Shown: positions 1 through 8,384, numbered from the stretch's first letter. The stretch is DNA of 26,867 nucleotides from Oscillospiraceae bacterium (GCA_020024215.1 JAHHUC010000024.1:1-26867), one strand, 5' to 3'. A program made the numbers and translations. Notes: generated from the sequence alone by a model not told the origin.

Positions 1-101
1 CCATATATGTATTTAAGTAAAAAAGTCCTGTATTTTTAGTTGCCGGCTTTTAAGCTATACTTGTTCACTTAAATCCTAAAGATTTTTCAGGAGAATACAT
101 T

Positions 102-191
102 ATGAATAAAAACACATACCAATATTTTGCATCGGAATTGTCAAAAAGCAAAAGCTTTAAGGCAGCATCAATACAGTTTCGCTTTTTTTAA
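102..191 (+). CDS. Possible 29-residue peptide or gene remnant
   Basis: An ATG at 102 follows a reasonable ribosome binding site (CAGGAG, 9 bases upstream) and runs 29 codons to TAA. The peptide is Lys/Ser/Phe-rich with no recognisable motif. It could be a genuine small peptide, but the surrounding sequence has no other coding signal, so it is equally likely to be the 5' end of a gene truncated by decay. I do not recognise the family. Confidence 0.2.
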   Translation: MNKNTYQYFASELSKSKSFKAASIQFRFF

Positions 192-532
192 GCGGTAATT
201 TCTGCTTGAAAAAGTCTCCTTGCCGTCAATGCAGCAGGTGAGCCGACAGATGAGCTTTAAAATCAAAAATTGCCAATTCAGTATATTATTTCATAAATTC
301 CTTATAATAAATCATTTTGCGGCATGTGCTGACTGTCAAATAAATTTTAGCGAATAACTAAAATTTTACTAGGTATGCCCTCCTTTGCAGACTTATCTTG
401 CAGAGCTTTTTTCAGATCTTTTTAAAAGCACATTTCTTTATATGTCTGTATATTGAAGCTTGCTCTCACTTTGGCATAATCAAGCCATTTTTTAACCGAA
501 TTGTCCCAAATTTTAAAAATAAGCGCAGCAAA

Positions 533-558
533 AAGCAGGAAGCCGAGGCCTCCTGCTT
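533..558 (-). terminator. Hairpin, possible terminator for the minus strand
   Basis: AAGCAGGA and TCCTGCTT form a perfect 8-bp stem around a GC-rich 10-base loop. Read on the minus strand it is followed by TTTTTG. It lies about 125 bases past the end of the membrane protein gene at 684-1067 and could end that transcript. Confidence 0.45.
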
Positions 559-683
559 AAATCCTTTTTCTATTCTGCCTAATGGTCGGACAATGCATCA
601 AATTAAGGTAAATGCAATTTCTGTCAGCTCAAAGCATTTTCAATGTTGCCCTATAAGTAATTTTTACAGACAGGCTTTTCTTC

Positions 684-1067
684 TCATTGCTTTGATTTTT
701 TATAATTTACTGCAAGCTGCTTTATAAATATAAACAATACAGTGATAATTGAAGCTGAAAATATGAGAACATACCTTTTTCTTAAATAGGGATTCCCCTC
801 TGTGAGAAAAAGCATCAGGGCAAAAAATATGAAGTATAACAGCAGCACCAAAGGAAGCATAATCCACAAAAATTTATAAATCTTTTTAGGATTGCTGGTT
901 TCATAAACTATGCGCTTGGAATAGCCCTTCACATATTCTTTTCCTTTGTGCCCCATACTTGGCTCATTTTTTAATACAAAGCCGTCCTTTGGAGTCTGCG
1001 TCAGCTTTTCAATTTTTGTATATGAGCCATCCTCATGCTCCTCATATTTTAAAATTTCTCTTTCCAT
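684..1067 (-). CDS. Hypothetical two-helix membrane protein
   Basis: I do not recognise the family. The 127-residue product has a charged, Glu/Lys/Tyr-rich N-terminal half (about residues 1-65), then two hydrophobic helices at about 67-88 and 101-118, and a short Lys-rich tail. This suggests a small inner-membrane protein with a cytosolic N-terminal part. The start is placed at the ATG at 1067 because AAGGAG lies 9 bases upstream; the in-frame TTG at 1085 would sit too close to that site. A plausible promoter is at 1161-1189. It stands alone; the neighbour at 1407-2138 is another orphan membrane protein on the same strand. Confidence 0.55.
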   Translation of the reverse strand: MEREILKYEEHEDGSYTKIEKLTQTPKDGFVLKNEPSMGHKGKEYVKGYSKRIVYETSNPKKIYKFLWIMLPLVLLLYFIFFALMLFLTEGNPYLRKRYVLIFSASIITVLFIFIKQLAVNYKKSKQ

Positions 1068-1160
1068 AAGCAAAGTCTCCTTCAATTTAAAATCATGTCA
1101 GCTTGTTTATTCCCGCCTGCCCCGGATATCTGCACAGCTTTTTAAGGTCAGATTTGTAAA

Positions 1161-1189
1161 TCTATATAAATGACATGCTTTTATTGCAA
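1161..1189 (-). promoter_or_regulatory. Possible promoter for the membrane protein gene
   Basis: On the minus strand TTGCAA is followed after 17 bases by TATAGA. It lies about 95 bases upstream of the chosen start at 1067. The match is moderate and the region is AT-rich, so chance is possible. Nothing else is seen in the 1068-1406 gap. Confidence 0.35.
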
Positions 1190-1406
1190 AGTAAAAATCT
1201 TTTGACAGCGCAGACTGCAATTTTCGGTATAAAAAGCTCTGCATAAACATAATCTGCCATATTAACCCTAAGGCATATCCTTTTGTTTGTCACATATAAA
1301 GCCGTTCATGCGCTCTTAAAGCTGATAAACCCATACTCTGCCGATTATTTCTTCACCCTCCTGCAAAGAAAATCTGCATCCGGCAAAATCTCCTGCGCCA
1401 AAGTGC

Positions 1407-2138
1407 CTAGGCTTCTTCTATCCCTTTTTTGCCCCTTATTTTCAGAATTTTCTTTCTGATTGCAGAATAAGAGCAGAACAGCAATATAACCAAGGCTGCC
1501 CTTAAAGGTGAATCTATCAGCCAATGCACCTTTCCATGGCGGTACATATCAAGGACATAATCGGTATTTACAGTGTAATCTTCCTTCATCATGCCCAGCA
1601 TTTTCTTTTCATCTGAGTCGGCATATCGAATATAGCCGGTGGGCAGGCTTTTGCCCGGCTTCATCATGAGGTAATCGTCAAAATAGACGCAAACATAAGA
1701 ACCGTCCTTTAATGGTGCCAGATAGTATTTGTTATAGCTGCCGGAGCCAAAGAAGGTGCAGTAAAATTTTGTGTAAAGGTTAACCGGATAGGCTGTGTGT
1801 ACATATTCGGAAATATTTACCGAGCGTTTGCCGCCGTTTACCTTGTGCTTATGTTCACCCTTATACCGCTCATCACGCAGGTGCAGCAAGGGACACTGTA
1901 CCAGATTCTCCTTTGTCACAGTAGCAGGTATCTTTTCAAAGCAGAAGTCCTTAACCTCCTGCTGACTATTTATCAGCCTGACAGACTCGCTTGGCATCTG
2001 CCCCTGCTGTGTTCCTCTTCCTGCTCCTATGTCATATATCCAGCCTGTGGGAAACGAGCCCTTTATGAACCAAAAAGAAATAATAACAGCCGCCATGATT
2101 TTTGCAATGAATACAACAGAATATTTTTTACGCTCCAT
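1407..2138 (-). CDS. Hypothetical membrane protein with extracytoplasmic domain
   Basis: The family is not recognised. The 243-residue protein has an N-terminal hydrophobic segment (about residues 8-24, after a Lys/Arg stretch), a roughly 180-residue polar middle rich in Tyr, Lys and Gly with three Cys, and a second hydrophobic helix near 211-224 followed by a Lys/Arg-rich tail. By the positive-inside rule the middle domain should lie outside the membrane. The ATG at 2138 is preceded by AAAGGATG at suitable spacing. No clear promoter was found. The gene is isolated, and the 700 bases behind it hold no intact gene. Confidence 0.6.
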   Translation of the reverse strand: MERKKYSVVFIAKIMAAVIISFWFIKGSFPTGWIYDIGAGRGTQQGQMPSESVRLINSQQEVKDFCFEKIPATVTKENLVQCPLLHLRDERYKGEHKHKVNGGKRSVNISEYVHTAYPVNLYTKFYCTFFGSGSYNKYYLAPLKDGSYVCVYFDDYLMMKPGKSLPTGYIRYADSDEKKMLGMMKEDYTVNTDYVLDMYRHGKVHWLIDSPLRAALVILLFCSYSAIRKKILKIRGKKGIEEA

Positions 2139-2850
2139 AATTTTTCATCCTTTCTTTAATCAAACAGTATTTTGACGGGTTGAATAATTAAAAGCACATC
2201 TTTTCATTTAAGCTGCATAATTTTCGGATTATTATAAGATTTTCACTTGTTTTGCCCAAAATAAAGCCTATGTATTTTTTGAAATTTCAAAAGCCGTTAC
2301 AGTCAAATAAAGCTGTTCCTTTCATTGTATCTGCTGTAATTGACAGATTTTCAATGCCTTTCTCAAAATTCTGTACAAAGCTGTAATCCTTTAAGTCAAA
2401 AGGCTTCGGCATAAAGCGACTTTAATCCCTTTATCCTGCACAATTTCGCAGCCTCCACAGGATTGGAGCTTATCTTAAATGAATACAGTCAAGCTATGGG
2501 ATATAATCTTCTTGTAAAGGGTGCTTCTGCCATTTAATACACATCGGCTTCAGGCTCATTTGTAATGAATAAAGCCCGGTAAAAAGGCGGTGATAAAGCA
2601 ATATAACACAATATTTTCTTAATGGACTCACAGCGCAGAGTATTAAAAAGCTGCCCCTTTGTAAATTGTTATACCTATGTATCTATCCTCATGCAGAGTT
2701 CCTTGTGCCGAGCAAATCTGTTAGAATAACCCAAATAGGTTTAACACTCATATCTTTATTATGAACAGGACAATGTGACAACGACCGATTCGGGTATATT
2801 ATTGATTCTTACCGGATTAAATGAACAGCTTTCTCCCTATACATTCTTTT
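2139..2850. other. 711-bp stretch without an intact gene
   Basis: No intact gene is visible. On the minus strand, fragments of coding-like sequence occur between about 2287 and 2520 in two frames (see the separate pseudogene entry). The rest (about 2520-2850) is AT-rich and shows no ORF, RNA gene or repeat that I can support. Confidence 0.5.
2287..2520 (-). pseudogene. Decayed coding remnant, frame-disrupted
   Basis: Minus-strand translation of about 2410-2500 gives a protein-like segment (KISSNPVEAAKLCRIKGLK). It then meets a stop, and the neighbouring frame continues from an ATG at 2412 as a 41-codon reading frame ending at 2287 (PKPFDLKDYSFVQNFEKGI). Joined across a frameshift near 2400-2412 these read as one protein C-terminus. 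No family is recognised. The ATG at 2412 lacks a good ribosome binding site, so independent expression is doubtful. Confidence 0.35.
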
Positions 2851-3198
2851 TTAAATACCAAGTACCGTAATAACGCTGTGGTCCTTGTAGCAATTTTCGG
2901 CCCAAGGATTTATTTCAAGAATTGCTTCCCATAATTCTCCTTTGATATTCCTTGCATAGTCAATGATATGTCCCCATTGATCTTTTGTCAGTGTTGTTAC
3001 ACCAAAATAATCATATCTGTCATTCACCTCTGCAAGCAGGCTGTCCAACCCAATTTTGCAAAAGATATCGTCATGGATCATAAGCGAATTGCTGTTCCAA
3101 TGTCCATCTTGGTCCATGTCCCAGCTTCCTTGAAAGAACTCGTGATAACAAGTTGAGTGTGTTTTTTTCCTTTGCAGTTCAGTCATGAAATATTTCAT
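2851..3198 (-). CDS. Hypothetical small acidic protein
   Basis: This 115-residue soluble protein has no signal peptide or helix long enough to span a membrane. It is rich in Trp, His, Asp and Tyr (clusters near 25-45 and 60-100), a composition often seen in small immunity-type proteins of polymorphic toxins, but I see no toxin gene next to it and make no such assignment. The ATG at 3198 has an excellent ribosome binding site (AGGAGGGG, 6 bases upstream), and a strong promoter lies at 3250-3277, so the gene looks expressed. No terminator is obvious downstream. Confidence 0.6.
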   Translation of the reverse strand: MKYFMTELQRKKTHSTCYHEFFQGSWDMDQDGHWNSNSLMIHDDIFCKIGLDSLLAEVNDRYDYFGVTTLTKDQWGHIIDYARNIKGELWEAILEINPWAENCYKDHSVITVLGI

Positions 3199-3249
3199 TG
3201 TTATCCCCTCCTAAACTCTTAAGAATATTCTGATACAGTAAACACTTAC

Positions 3250-3277
3250 ATTATATCAGTCTCAAAAGGATAGTCAA
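3250..3277 (-). promoter_or_regulatory. Sigma-A-type promoter
   Basis: On the minus strand TTGACT and TATAAT are separated by 16 bases. It lies about 50 bases upstream of the ATG at 3198, which leaves a short 5' leader for that gene. Confidence 0.6.
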
Positions 3278-3364
3278 TTATAATCCGTCTAAGTGCGCTC
3301 CATTAGGGAAAATGTCTGACTTCTTCGGCGGGTAGTACCATACAGCTAAGAAGCTTCACCCTCT

Positions 3365-3648
3365 TCACTTTTTAAAAGCTGTATTGAAATGGAGAATTTT
3401 CCTTAGCAAATCAACTCCTGAATGTGTAAATTTTTTAATCCTGCTCATAGCATCCATGTCAAGCAGTCTTTTGTCATACAAGTCATAAATTTTTGAATGC
3501 AGTGCCTCTTATTTGTATTAAAATCAGGGCCTTCACTTATTCTTCTTTTGGCTTTTCTGTTTATTTCACCATAGCTTTCAAGCCTATCAAACCTAAAGAA
3601 AATACCTCTCTTAAGGCTTGCTGCAATCACTTTAAAATCTTTTTGCAT
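3365..3648 (-). pseudogene. Frameshifted small gene downstream of the PPTase
   Basis: An ATG at 3648, overlapping the last 22 bases of the PPTase gene, opens a frame that ends prematurely at 3445. One base out of frame, coding-like sequence continues from about 3510 to a stop at 3365 (ALHSKIYDLYDKRLLDMDAM, then a Lys-rich C-terminus). The total of 284 bases is one short of 95 codons, so a single-base deletion near 3508-3512 explains it. The restored protein would be about 94 residues, basic and largely helical, with no recognised family. The overlap with the PPTase suggests the two were translated together. A sequencing error would give the same picture. Confidence 0.5.
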
Positions 3649-4148
3649 ACAGTTATTGCATAATCTTCAAAAATTTCCGTCTCAAAGGCATATTCCTTTT
3701 TCTTTTCTTCTATTTCTTGGTTTTGAGAAAAAAAGTCAAACAAGCTTTCACCTATTCCCGCCTTGAAGGAGGCTTCCTTGACAGTCCAAAGCTTTATAAA
3801 TTCAACATCGGGGCTTGATGACTTATCTATTGCTGATAATTCCTCTTTGGTACACACTCTTTCAACAAGCTTTCGTTTCTTGTGTGAAATTTTTTCAATA
3901 TCCAGTCCGCAGGGCACATTGCTGCCCAAACAGGCGGAAAATTTTCCCGAATGTGAAATACTGGTATATTTAAAATTATACTTTTCCTCCAAAAGTCTTT
4001 TTAAAAGTCCGGCCGAAAGGGAGGCGGCTTTTTTTCTGTTGTCTGAAAGCATATCAGCCTTTCGCCTTCTCTTATCGGATGAAAGCCTGTAAAGAGCGTT
4101 TATGGTGTCTGATTTGACAATTTCATCTATCCTGCATATAAAAAGCAT
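3627..4148 (-). CDS. 4'-phosphopantetheinyl transferase, Sfp type
   Basis: Transfers the 4'-phosphopantetheine arm of coenzyme A to a serine of acyl or peptidyl carrier proteins, turning apo into holo form in the cytosol. The family hallmarks are visible: SISHSG at 63-68, GLDIEK at 81-86 (Mg2+-binding Asp83 and Glu85) and the WTVKEA helix at 121-126 (Lys124, Glu125). At 173 residues it is shorter than Sfp (about 220) and lies between the AcpS and Sfp sizes; the N-terminal subdomain is reduced. No carrier protein, PKS or NRPS gene lies nearby, so the target is unknown. GGGGAG precedes the ATG at 4148, and a promoter sits at 4178-4205. Confidence 0.85.
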   Translation of the reverse strand: MLFICRIDEIVKSDTINALYRLSSDKRRRKADMLSDNRKKAASLSAGLLKRLLEEKYNFKYTSISHSGKFSACLGSNVPCGLDIEKISHKKRKLVERVCTKEELSAIDKSSSPDVEFIKLWTVKEASFKAGIGESLFDFFSQNQEIEEKKKEYAFETEIFEDYAITVCKKILK

Positions 4149-4177
4149 AGCCTTGCTCCCCTTTTATTTATAAACCC

Positions 4178-4205
4178 ATTATACACAAAAATTTAATTAT
4201 TCCAA
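4178..4205 (-). promoter_or_regulatory. Promoter of the PPTase gene
   Basis: On the minus strand TTGGAA and TATAAT are separated by 16 bases, about 30 bases before the ATG at 4148. Confidence 0.5.
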
Positions 4206-4324
4206 AGGTTTATTTTTTTAATAAAAAGATGTATAATTTTATCTGTATTATTTTTTTACATGGGAAATATTTTTTGTTTTTTTGACACTTATATGTTATA
4301 TATCATCTCTAGGGGGGCGGATTA

Positions 4325-5290
4325 TTGAGTACAATTATAAATGTAAAAGGAATAAGCAAGTTTTACAGCTTGGGAAATGAAACGGTAAAAGCCCTTAAGG
4401 ATATAAATCTGCAGATAGAAAAGGGTGAAATCTGCTGTATATTGGGAACCTCAGGAAGCGGAAAATCCACGCTTTTAAACCAGCTGGCAGGGCTTGAAAA
4501 GCCTACCAAGGGAGCTGTGTATATAGGCAAAACCAACATATCAAGGCTTTCGGAAAATCAGCTTGCAGGCTTCAGGCAGAAAAACATAGGCTTTGTTTTC
4601 CAATCCTACAATCTTCTTCCCTCCATGACCGCACTGGAAAATGTGGCTATGCCCATGACCTTCAGGGGAATTTCAAAGGCAAAAAGAGAAAAGCTGGCTG
4701 TGGATATGCTTATAAAGGTGGGCTTAGGCTCCAGAATGCACCACAAGCCCTCACAGATGAGCGGCGGTCAGCAGCAGAGGGTGGGAATAGCAAGGGCATT
4801 TGTTGCAAAGCCGAAAATAGTTTTTGCCGACGAGCCCACAGGAAACCTCGACTCCCGCACCACCATTGAGGTTATGGAGCTTTTGGTGGATATGGCACAC
4901 AAAAACGGCATCACATTTGTTTTGGTAACTCATGACAACGAGCTTGCCAACTATGCCGACAGAATCATAACCATAAAAGACGGCGTGGTTTTAAGCGATG
5001 CTGTAAATGAACACCCCACCTATTGCTCGCCAAAAAGCGAAAGAGCTGTGAGCATCAGCTTAAAGGAGGAGGAAAAGCCCTCAGATGACGCGGTTTGTCC
5101 ATCAAAGGAAGCTCTTACTGCCGATGAGCTTTCCAAGCAGGAAACCTTGGCGGATGTGGATTTGGAAAAGGTGAAGGTGGATGTAAGTGTAAGCAAATCT
5201 GACACCCTTTCACTTATAAAAAAGGATTTTCAGCAGAAAAAACAAAAGGCAATGGCATTTATAGATTCCCACAGAAAGGAAAAAAGGTAA
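4325..5290 (+). CDS. ABC transporter ATPase, MacB/LolD type
   Basis: ATP-hydrolysing subunit of an ABC complex with the permease at 6716-8083. Residues 1-225 form a complete nucleotide-binding domain: Walker A GTSGSGKST (41-49), Q-loop Gln93, signature MSGGQQQR (145-152), Walker B IVFADEP (165-171) and switch His203. This is the subclass that powers extracytoplasmic lipoprotein, peptide or drug handling by mechanotransmission rather than classical import. Unusual is a roughly 95-residue C-terminal tail (about 228-321), Ser/Glu/Lys-rich and predicted helical at its end, which LolD-type ATPases lack. The start is TTG at 4325 after a strong G-rich ribosome binding site. The stop overlaps the next ATG (TAATG), so translation is coupled. 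No convincing promoter was found in 4206-4324. Confidence 0.9.
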   Translation: MSTIINVKGISKFYSLGNETVKALKDINLQIEKGEICCILGTSGSGKSTLLNQLAGLEKPTKGAVYIGKTNISRLSENQLAGFRQKNIGFVFQSYNLLPSMTALENVAMPMTFRGISKAKREKLAVDMLIKVGLGSRMHHKPSQMSGGQQQRVGIARAFVAKPKIVFADEPTGNLDSRTTIEVMELLVDMAHKNGITFVLVTHDNELANYADRIITIKDGVVLSDAVNEHPTYCSPKSERAVSISLKEEEKPSDDAVCPSKEALTADELSKQETLADVDLEKVKVDVSVSKSDTLSLIKKDFQQKKQKAMAFIDSHRKEKR

Positions 5291-6729
5291 TGAGCGCAAA
5301 AAAAATTCTCGCTTTGATTTTAGCAGTTCTTTTAGGTCTGGGGGCCTTGTCTCCGCTTGTGTACATGATGGCATCGGCAGCAGAGGGGGAAAAGGAGAAC
5401 GATGTTCAGACCGAAATAGCACTTGAGGCTGTTTTGCAAAAGGCCACATTCAAGGGACAGGAAAACAGCGTGTCACGCATAAAGAAAAACGGCGAAGCCG
5501 ATATTTACATGACCGTCAACTATTATAACTACACAGGAACCGAAGGCGAGGTTATTGTGTCACAGTATGACGGAATGGGCTCCTTTGCTCTAAGAAGCAA
5601 TGAGCAGCCAACTGTTGTAAAAACCGAGACACATTCAGCCAGCAAGGACGGCAAGGACTATAACTACACCACATACACAATCAAGATTCCTGCAAGATAT
5701 TCAGGAAAGGGCAAAAATCTTAAATTCCATCTGAGAATAGCCCAGAAAATGACCTTGGTATGCACAGGCACCGTTCCCATAGCAGAGGAATATGTGGAGG
5801 AGCCTGATAAGGAGGAGGAAAAGGAGAAGGTTCCCGATCCTGTCATCCCCTATATAATTGTGGAAAGCTATACCTACGGCGGGGACAGCGTAATTGCAGG
5901 CGGCGACTTTAATCTGGAGCTTACATTGAAGAACACAAGCGAATACTACTCCTTGCAGAACATAGTCATGAGCGTTGCAACTCAGGGTGTTTTCTCTATG
6001 GGAAGCTCCTCCAACACATTCTACATTCAGGATCTTCATGCAGGCTCCACGCTAAAAAAGACTCTCACCATAAACGCAGGGCTCAACAAGGTCACAGATG
6101 ACAAGGATGCCAACTCCATAGGTATAAAGTTTGAATATCAATACCTGCACGAAAAGGAGAGAAAGGCCGGAACATCCTCGGAAAACATAACAATTCCGGT
6201 CACCTTCCCCGACAGATTTGAGCTTTCCCCACCTGAATCGGGCGGTGCAACAGTGTTTGTAGGCGAGGAATGGGGAATTTACATACCCATGATAAACAAG
6301 GGCAAGAACAGCATAAACAACATAATGGCATACATCGAAAGCGATGATGTATCCAACAGCCAGAGACAGTATATTGGAAATCTTCAGGCAGGAACCGAAA
6401 GCGGCATTGATTTTTCCATGAGCTTTGATTCCCCGGGAACAAAGGAGGGCAAAATCGTAGTCACATACGAGGATACAAACATGAATCCAAAGGAGCTTTC
6501 CGTCCCCTTTCAGGTTGAGGTTCAGGAGATGATGATGCCTGACCCTGATGAAATGATGCCCCCCGACGGAATGTTGGACCCAGATATGCAGGTGGACAAT
6601 CCAAAGCAGGATAAGCTTCCTAAAGCGCCCATTGTGGTGACAGGAATAATCGTCTGCGGCATAAGTGCTTATATCACTGTTTTGAAGGCAAAGGCAAAGA
6701 GGAGCATTTTCGACGATGAGGAAATTTGA
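5290..6729 (+). CDS. Exported, membrane-anchored ABC-associated protein
   Basis: A 479-residue protein with a typical signal peptide (Lys at 4-5, hydrophobic 6-22, ASA-A cleavage near 30), a long beta-rich extracytoplasmic body (about 35-410) with repeated Ig-like/CARDB-like segments (for example 190-300 and 310-410), a Met/Pro/Asp-rich linker (about 413-440), one transmembrane helix (about 447-465) and a short cytosolic tail ending DDEEI. It sits between the ATPase and the permease and overlaps both genes, so it most likely works as an accessory or adaptor subunit of that transporter, presenting or receiving substrate at the cell surface. The family is not recognised more precisely than S-layer/CARDB-like. 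A Gram-positive would not need the HlyD-type adaptor that usually partners MacB, and none is present. Confidence 0.75.
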   Translation: MSAKKILALILAVLLGLGALSPLVYMMASAAEGEKENDVQTEIALEAVLQKATFKGQENSVSRIKKNGEADIYMTVNYYNYTGTEGEVIVSQYDGMGSFALRSNEQPTVVKTETHSASKDGKDYNYTTYTIKIPARYSGKGKNLKFHLRIAQKMTLVCTGTVPIAEEYVEEPDKEEEKEKVPDPVIPYIIVESYTYGGDSVIAGGDFNLELTLKNTSEYYSLQNIVMSVATQGVFSMGSSSNTFYIQDLHAGSTLKKTLTINAGLNKVTDDKDANSIGIKFEYQYLHEKERKAGTSSENITIPVTFPDRFELSPPESGGATVFVGEEWGIYIPMINKGKNSINNIMAYIESDDVSNSQRQYIGNLQAGTESGIDFSMSFDSPGTKEGKIVVTYEDTNMNPKELSVPFQVEVQEMMMPDPDEMMPPDGMLDPDMQVDNPKQDKLPKAPIVVTGIIVCGISAYITVLKAKAKRSIFDDEEI

Positions 6730-8083
6730 TCTTATTTCAATGTGCCTTAAAAACCTCACCAGAAGAAAGGTGAGGACACTGCTCACCATAGTCGGTGTAG
6801 TGGTGGGAACCAGCGCCATAGTTGTAATGATCTCCATAGGCTTGGGCATGAAGGAAAGCCAGAAGCAGCTTTTATCCCAGATGGGCGATTTGTCCGTCAT
6901 TGAAATCTACAACTGGGACAACGCCAAGGATGCGGTTTTGACAGATGAGGTAATGCACGAGATCATGAGCATGGAGGGCGTGCTGACAGCTACGCCGCTT
7001 TACCAGCCCGTAGAGCTTCAGGCGACCTTATATGCCGGAAAAAACGACCGATATGAAACCGGCTTTTACAATGTGACCGGAGTTTATCCGGATGCTATGG
7101 AGCACTTTGGATATGAATTTCTGTCCGGTGACCCCAAAAATCCATTCCCGGCAGAAAATTCCATTGTGCTGGGAGAAATGGCAGACTATAACCTCAGGGA
7201 CACCAGAAAGGCAAGAGGTCAGAACAGAGTTGAGCCGTGGCCGGATGCACAGGGAAATATAAAGCCTCCCTTTTTGAATCTGGAGAAGGAAAAAATAAAG
7301 CTTGTTTTGAGAAACAACCAGACAGATGACAGCGCCTCGGGCAAAAAGAATGAAAGAACACTCACTGTAACAGGCAGAGTAAAGGAAAATTTCAATCTTG
7401 GCTATGTAACCTCCCGTGGAATAATAATGAACATACAGGATGTAAAGCGCCTTGAGGAGGAATATAAAAAGCTCAACAAGATAAAGCCTGACAGAGATGC
7501 AAAAAAGGGCTATGAGGAGGCAATGGTAAAGGTAACAGACATAAAATATATAGAGAGCGTGGAAAAAGCCATACAGGACATGGGCTTTTCCACCAACTCC
7601 ATGGATTCCATAAGAAAGCCCATGGAGGAAAACATTAAAAAGCAGCAGACCTTTTTAGGAGTTATTGCAGGGGTTTCCCTCTTTGTAGCAGCCTTGGGCA
7701 TAGCCAACACCATGCTCATGAGCATATATGAAAGAACAAGGGAAATAGGAATAATGAAGGTTGTGGGCTGCTATGTTGAGGATATACGCACCATATTTCT
7801 TATGGAGGCAGGCTGCATAGGCTTTATGGGCGGAATAATCGGAATAATACTCAGCTATATCATAAGCTTTCTGATGAATTATTTTGGCTTTTCCACAGGA
7901 ATGGGCGGCGGTATGGGCGGCTTTTTCGCAGGGGAGTCCCCTGCGGCGGCAGTTTCCATAATTCCCCTGTGGCTTGTGATGGGGGCCTTGGCATTTTCGA
8001 CCTTTATAGGCGTTGCCTCCGGCTTTTACCCTGCCAACAGGGCGGTTAAAATCTCAGCCCTGACAGCCATAAAGCAGGAATAA
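6716..8083 (+). CDS. ABC transporter permease, FtsX/MacB family
   Basis: Membrane subunit of the same transporter. Its 455 residues show the MacB layout: an N-terminal helix after RRKVRTLLTIVG (about 18-42), a large extracytoplasmic domain (about 45-310) and three C-terminal helices (about 320-345, 365-390, 415-440) ending in FYPANRAVKISALTAIKQE, typical of this family. The motif YERTREIGIMKVVG, near 340-353, matches the conserved FtsX-type cytoplasmic loop. The extracytoplasmic domain carries a charged insertion (about 155-225), longer than usual. The ATG overlaps the preceding gene by 14 bases; a terminator follows at once. The substrate cannot be read from sequence; export of, or resistance to, peptides is the common role. 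Confidence 0.88.
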   Translation: MRKFDLISMCLKNLTRRKVRTLLTIVGVVVGTSAIVVMISIGLGMKESQKQLLSQMGDLSVIEIYNWDNAKDAVLTDEVMHEIMSMEGVLTATPLYQPVELQATLYAGKNDRYETGFYNVTGVYPDAMEHFGYEFLSGDPKNPFPAENSIVLGEMADYNLRDTRKARGQNRVEPWPDAQGNIKPPFLNLEKEKIKLVLRNNQTDDSASGKKNERTLTVTGRVKENFNLGYVTSRGIIMNIQDVKRLEEEYKKLNKIKPDRDAKKGYEEAMVKVTDIKYIESVEKAIQDMGFSTNSMDSIRKPMEENIKKQQTFLGVIAGVSLFVAALGIANTMLMSIYERTREIGIMKVVGCYVEDIRTIFLMEAGCIGFMGGIIGIILSYIISFLMNYFGFSTGMGGGMGGFFAGESPAAAVSIIPLWLVMGALAFSTFIGVASGFYPANRAVKISALTAIKQE

Positions 8084-8097
8084 AAATTCAAACCCTA

Positions 8098-8126
8098 GGG
8101 GACCTGCAAAGGCGGGTTCCCTTTTT
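8098..8126 (+). terminator. Terminator of the ABC operon
   Basis: A 10-bp GC-rich stem (GGGGACCTGC with GCGGGTTCCC, two G-U pairs) with a 4-base loop is followed by TTTTT. It starts 15 bases after the permease stop codon. Confidence 0.8.
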
Positions 8127-8155
8127 ATGTTTTTCAACTTTTTTCAAAAAAAGAC

Positions 8156-8184
8156 TTGCTTTTTTGAAATTTCGGTGATATAAT
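8156..8184 (+). promoter_or_regulatory. Promoter of tRNA-Pro
   Basis: TTGCTT and a perfect TATAAT are separated by 17 bases, ending about 30 bases before the tRNA. Confidence 0.65.
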
Positions 8185-8215
8185 ACTGATTGTTCGGTAA
8201 AAACAATTCCGATAT

Positions 8216-8291
8216 CTGGGTGTGGCGCAGTTGGTAGCGCGCTACCTTGGGGTGGTAGAGGCCGGGTGTTCAAGTCACCTCACTCAGACCA
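8216..8291 (+). tRNA. tRNA-Pro (anticodon GGG)
   Basis: A full cloverleaf can be drawn by hand. The acceptor stem is CTGGGTG with CACTCAG (one G-U pair), the D stem GCGC/GCGC with loop AGTTGGTA, and the anticodon stem CTACC/GGTAG around loop TTGGGGT, giving anticodon GGG for CCC/CCU codons. The T stem is GGGTG/CACCT with loop TTCAAGT, and the CCA end is encoded. It has its own promoter and terminator. Its 3' side borders an AT-rich accessory stretch, and tRNA 3' ends are common integration sites. Confidence 0.95.
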
Positions 8292-8293
8292 GT

Positions 8294-8330
8294 AAAGCTC
8301 AAGCGCAAAAGCGTTTGAGCTTTTTGTTTT
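8294..8330 (+). terminator. Terminator of tRNA-Pro
   Basis: AAAGCTCAAGCGC and GCGTTTGAGCTTT form a 13-bp stem (one G-U pair) with an AAAA loop, followed by a T-rich tail. It starts three bases after the CCA end. Confidence 0.85.
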
Positions 8331-8384
8331 GTGAAGAAAAGTGGAAAAGGAAAAGCTCAATTGAATGGTAGAGCTTTTTGATGT

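Larger units (their letters stand above)
1..683. other. Gene-poor AT-rich left edge
   Basis: No convincing long gene is seen on either strand. Open frames here have low-complexity, Phe/Ile-rich translations without ribosome binding sites. The only supported items are a 29-codon reading frame at 102-191 and a hairpin at 533-558. The stretch may hold decayed coding material. Confidence 0.5.

Noticed and set aside
398..727. 109-codon plus-strand open frame
   Set aside because: No ribosome binding site, Phe/Ile/Ser-rich translation typical of AT-rich non-coding DNA, and it overlaps the minus-strand hairpin and the end of the membrane protein gene.
6052..6900. 282-codon minus-strand open frame
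   Set aside because: It is the antisense of two strongly supported plus-strand genes of the ABC operon; the length results from their codon bias.
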